From contig NZ_JAUCEN010000002.1 in NCBI RefSeq assembly GCF_030348945.1, positions 2,914,001-2,978,000 on the forward strand: a stretch of 64,000 nt of DNA. The letters are read 5' to 3'. This DNA comes from Peribacillus sp. ACCC06369 (GTDB taxonomy: Bacteria > Bacillota > Bacilli > Bacillales > DSM-1321). The position numbers were made by a program, and so were the translations under genes. The notes under the pieces were generated by a model. The model was not told the origin of the DNA, ran no database searches, and was given only the letters and a program-made list of their open reading frames with translations. Positions 63,328 to 64,000 of the stretch are shown in pieces. Each line of letters starts with the position of its first letter. Positions within the stretch are counted from its first letter, which is position 1.

Positions 63328-63583
63328 AATAATCTCCTTTCCTTCCCTTCTCATATTCGATCTTTCATAATGAGAAGTTCCTTCAAAATTTTCAGCTTAT
63401 ATTTAAATTACCCATATCTTTCTGTAACAAACCCTTTAGTGGGTGAACCCAAAAATATTACATAAAACTGTAAATGCTGTAAATGATAATAAATAATTAA
63501 GGAATCTTCCAATTGATAACCCCTTAAGGAAGAACTACAGATCTTTGAAGTTAGGCAAAAACTAAAGAAGGAGTCGTTCATTC

Positions 63584-63904
63584 ATGAAAAAGTTTTTACT
63601 GATCTGTTTAACAGCCTGTTCCCTATTCTTAGTTAACCTGGATCACCCGTTTGCACAGGAAAATAAAACAAAACCGGAAAGTGTACAATTCACTGATGCT
63701 CAAAAATCGGAAATCGCCAAGATCCAAAAGCAGATACTCGCGGACAAAAAGAAATTGATTGAAAAATATGTGGAGTATGGCGCGCTTTCGAAAGAAGAAG
63801 CCGATAAAATGGTTTCACATTTTGAAAAACATTATAAAATGATGGAAGAACATAATTTTCAAATTCCTCCGCACCGTCCACATACACGACACATGCATAA
63901 GTGA
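63584..63904 (+). CDS. Secreted YckD-like (DUF2680) protein
   Basis: 106 residues with a Sec signal peptide (MKKFLLICLTACSLFLVN, cleavage near HPFAQE). The mature part is a two-helix charged hairpin (FTDAQKSEIAKIQKQILADK, KKLIEKYVEYGALSKEEADK) with a His-rich tail (PPHRPHTRHMHK) that might bind metal. This matches the YckD/DUF2680 family, function unknown. GAAGGAGTCGTTCATTC precedes the ATG. Confidence 0.82.
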   Translation: MKKFLLICLTACSLFLVNLDHPFAQENKTKPESVQFTDAQKSEIAKIQKQILADKKKLIEKYVEYGALSKEEADKMVSHFEKHYKMMEEHNFQIPPHRPHTRHMHK

Positions 63905-63931
63905 TTCTATGTTCTTTACCTATATAGCATG

Positions 63932-63966
63932 ATAATCCGTCCAATAAAATGGCCGGATTTTTTTTC
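63932..63966 (+). terminator. Intrinsic terminator of the YckD-like gene
   Basis: AATCCG-CC pairs with GG-CGGATT around AATAAAAT, followed by seven or more Ts. Confidence 0.85.
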
Positions 63967-64000
63967 ATTTCTTTCGTCCTTGATAAATAAACCTTACGCG

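Overview
The window looks like chromosomal DNA of a low-GC, endospore-forming member of the Bacillaceae, probably close to Peribacillus/Bacillus simplex. That placement is an inference from gene content: a SleL/YaaH spore-cortex hydrolase, AnsR-type control of asparaginase/aspartase, an MhqR-type quinone-stress locus, a class IV PhaR/PhaC polyester synthase, a bacterial nitric oxide synthase, YueD, YkuS, YuzL-like and YckD small proteins, an S-box (SAM) riboswitch, CcpA cre sites and a sigma-D type promoter. No rRNA, tRNA or CRISPR array was seen.

Region 1 (1-14.4 kb, all minus strand) is a sugar-acid catabolic cluster. It begins with a tripartite TRAP transporter with two solute-binding lipoproteins and continues with a LarA-like protein, a YjhG/YagF-type aldonate dehydratase, an IclR regulator, a fumarylacetoacetate-hydrolase-fold enzyme, a two-piece UxaA-type dehydratase, an aldehyde dehydrogenase, a YjhH/YagE-type aldolase and a U32-like protein cut by the window edge. 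Together these could import an aldonate such as a pentonate, dehydrate it, and either cleave it to pyruvate plus glycolaldehyde or carry it to 2-oxoglutarate. A decayed C-terminus of an enolase-superfamily dehydratase lies inside the cluster. A perfect cre site and two copies of a 17-bp palindrome precede the first gene.

Region 2 (15-31.9 kb) is mixed: a chemoreceptor with a sigma-D promoter, two secreted lipoproteins (one preceded by an unassigned structured RNA), a two-component system, a VanY-like peptidase, an acetyltransferase, a quinone-oxidoreductase-like enzyme, a broken small gene, an ABC exporter, an MFS transporter and the spore hydrolase.

Region 3 (32-46.4 kb) holds YueD, cardiolipin synthase, a CstR-like sulfur sensor, GlpT, the ansA-aspA operon with divergent ansR, and an S-box-controlled S-methylmethionine permease/homocysteine methyltransferase pair. 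Region 4 (46.6-53.2 kb) is a consolidated Mhq-type electrophile-stress locus with two MhqR-like operators, followed by a PHA operon. Region 5 (53.5-64 kb) holds OsmC, several tiny hydrophilic proteins, CorA, an intact IS1182-family element, NOS, an HxlR regulator, a group IIC intron, an FAD oxidoreductase and small membrane/secreted proteins.

The most notable pattern is that three mobile elements sit at intrinsic-terminator hairpins. The intact 1.74-kb IS1182-type element is flanked by exact 26-bp direct repeats that are themselves a terminator hairpin. A ~264-bp decayed relative beside cls is flanked by two diverged copies of a different hairpin. A group IIC intron lies directly after a third hairpin.
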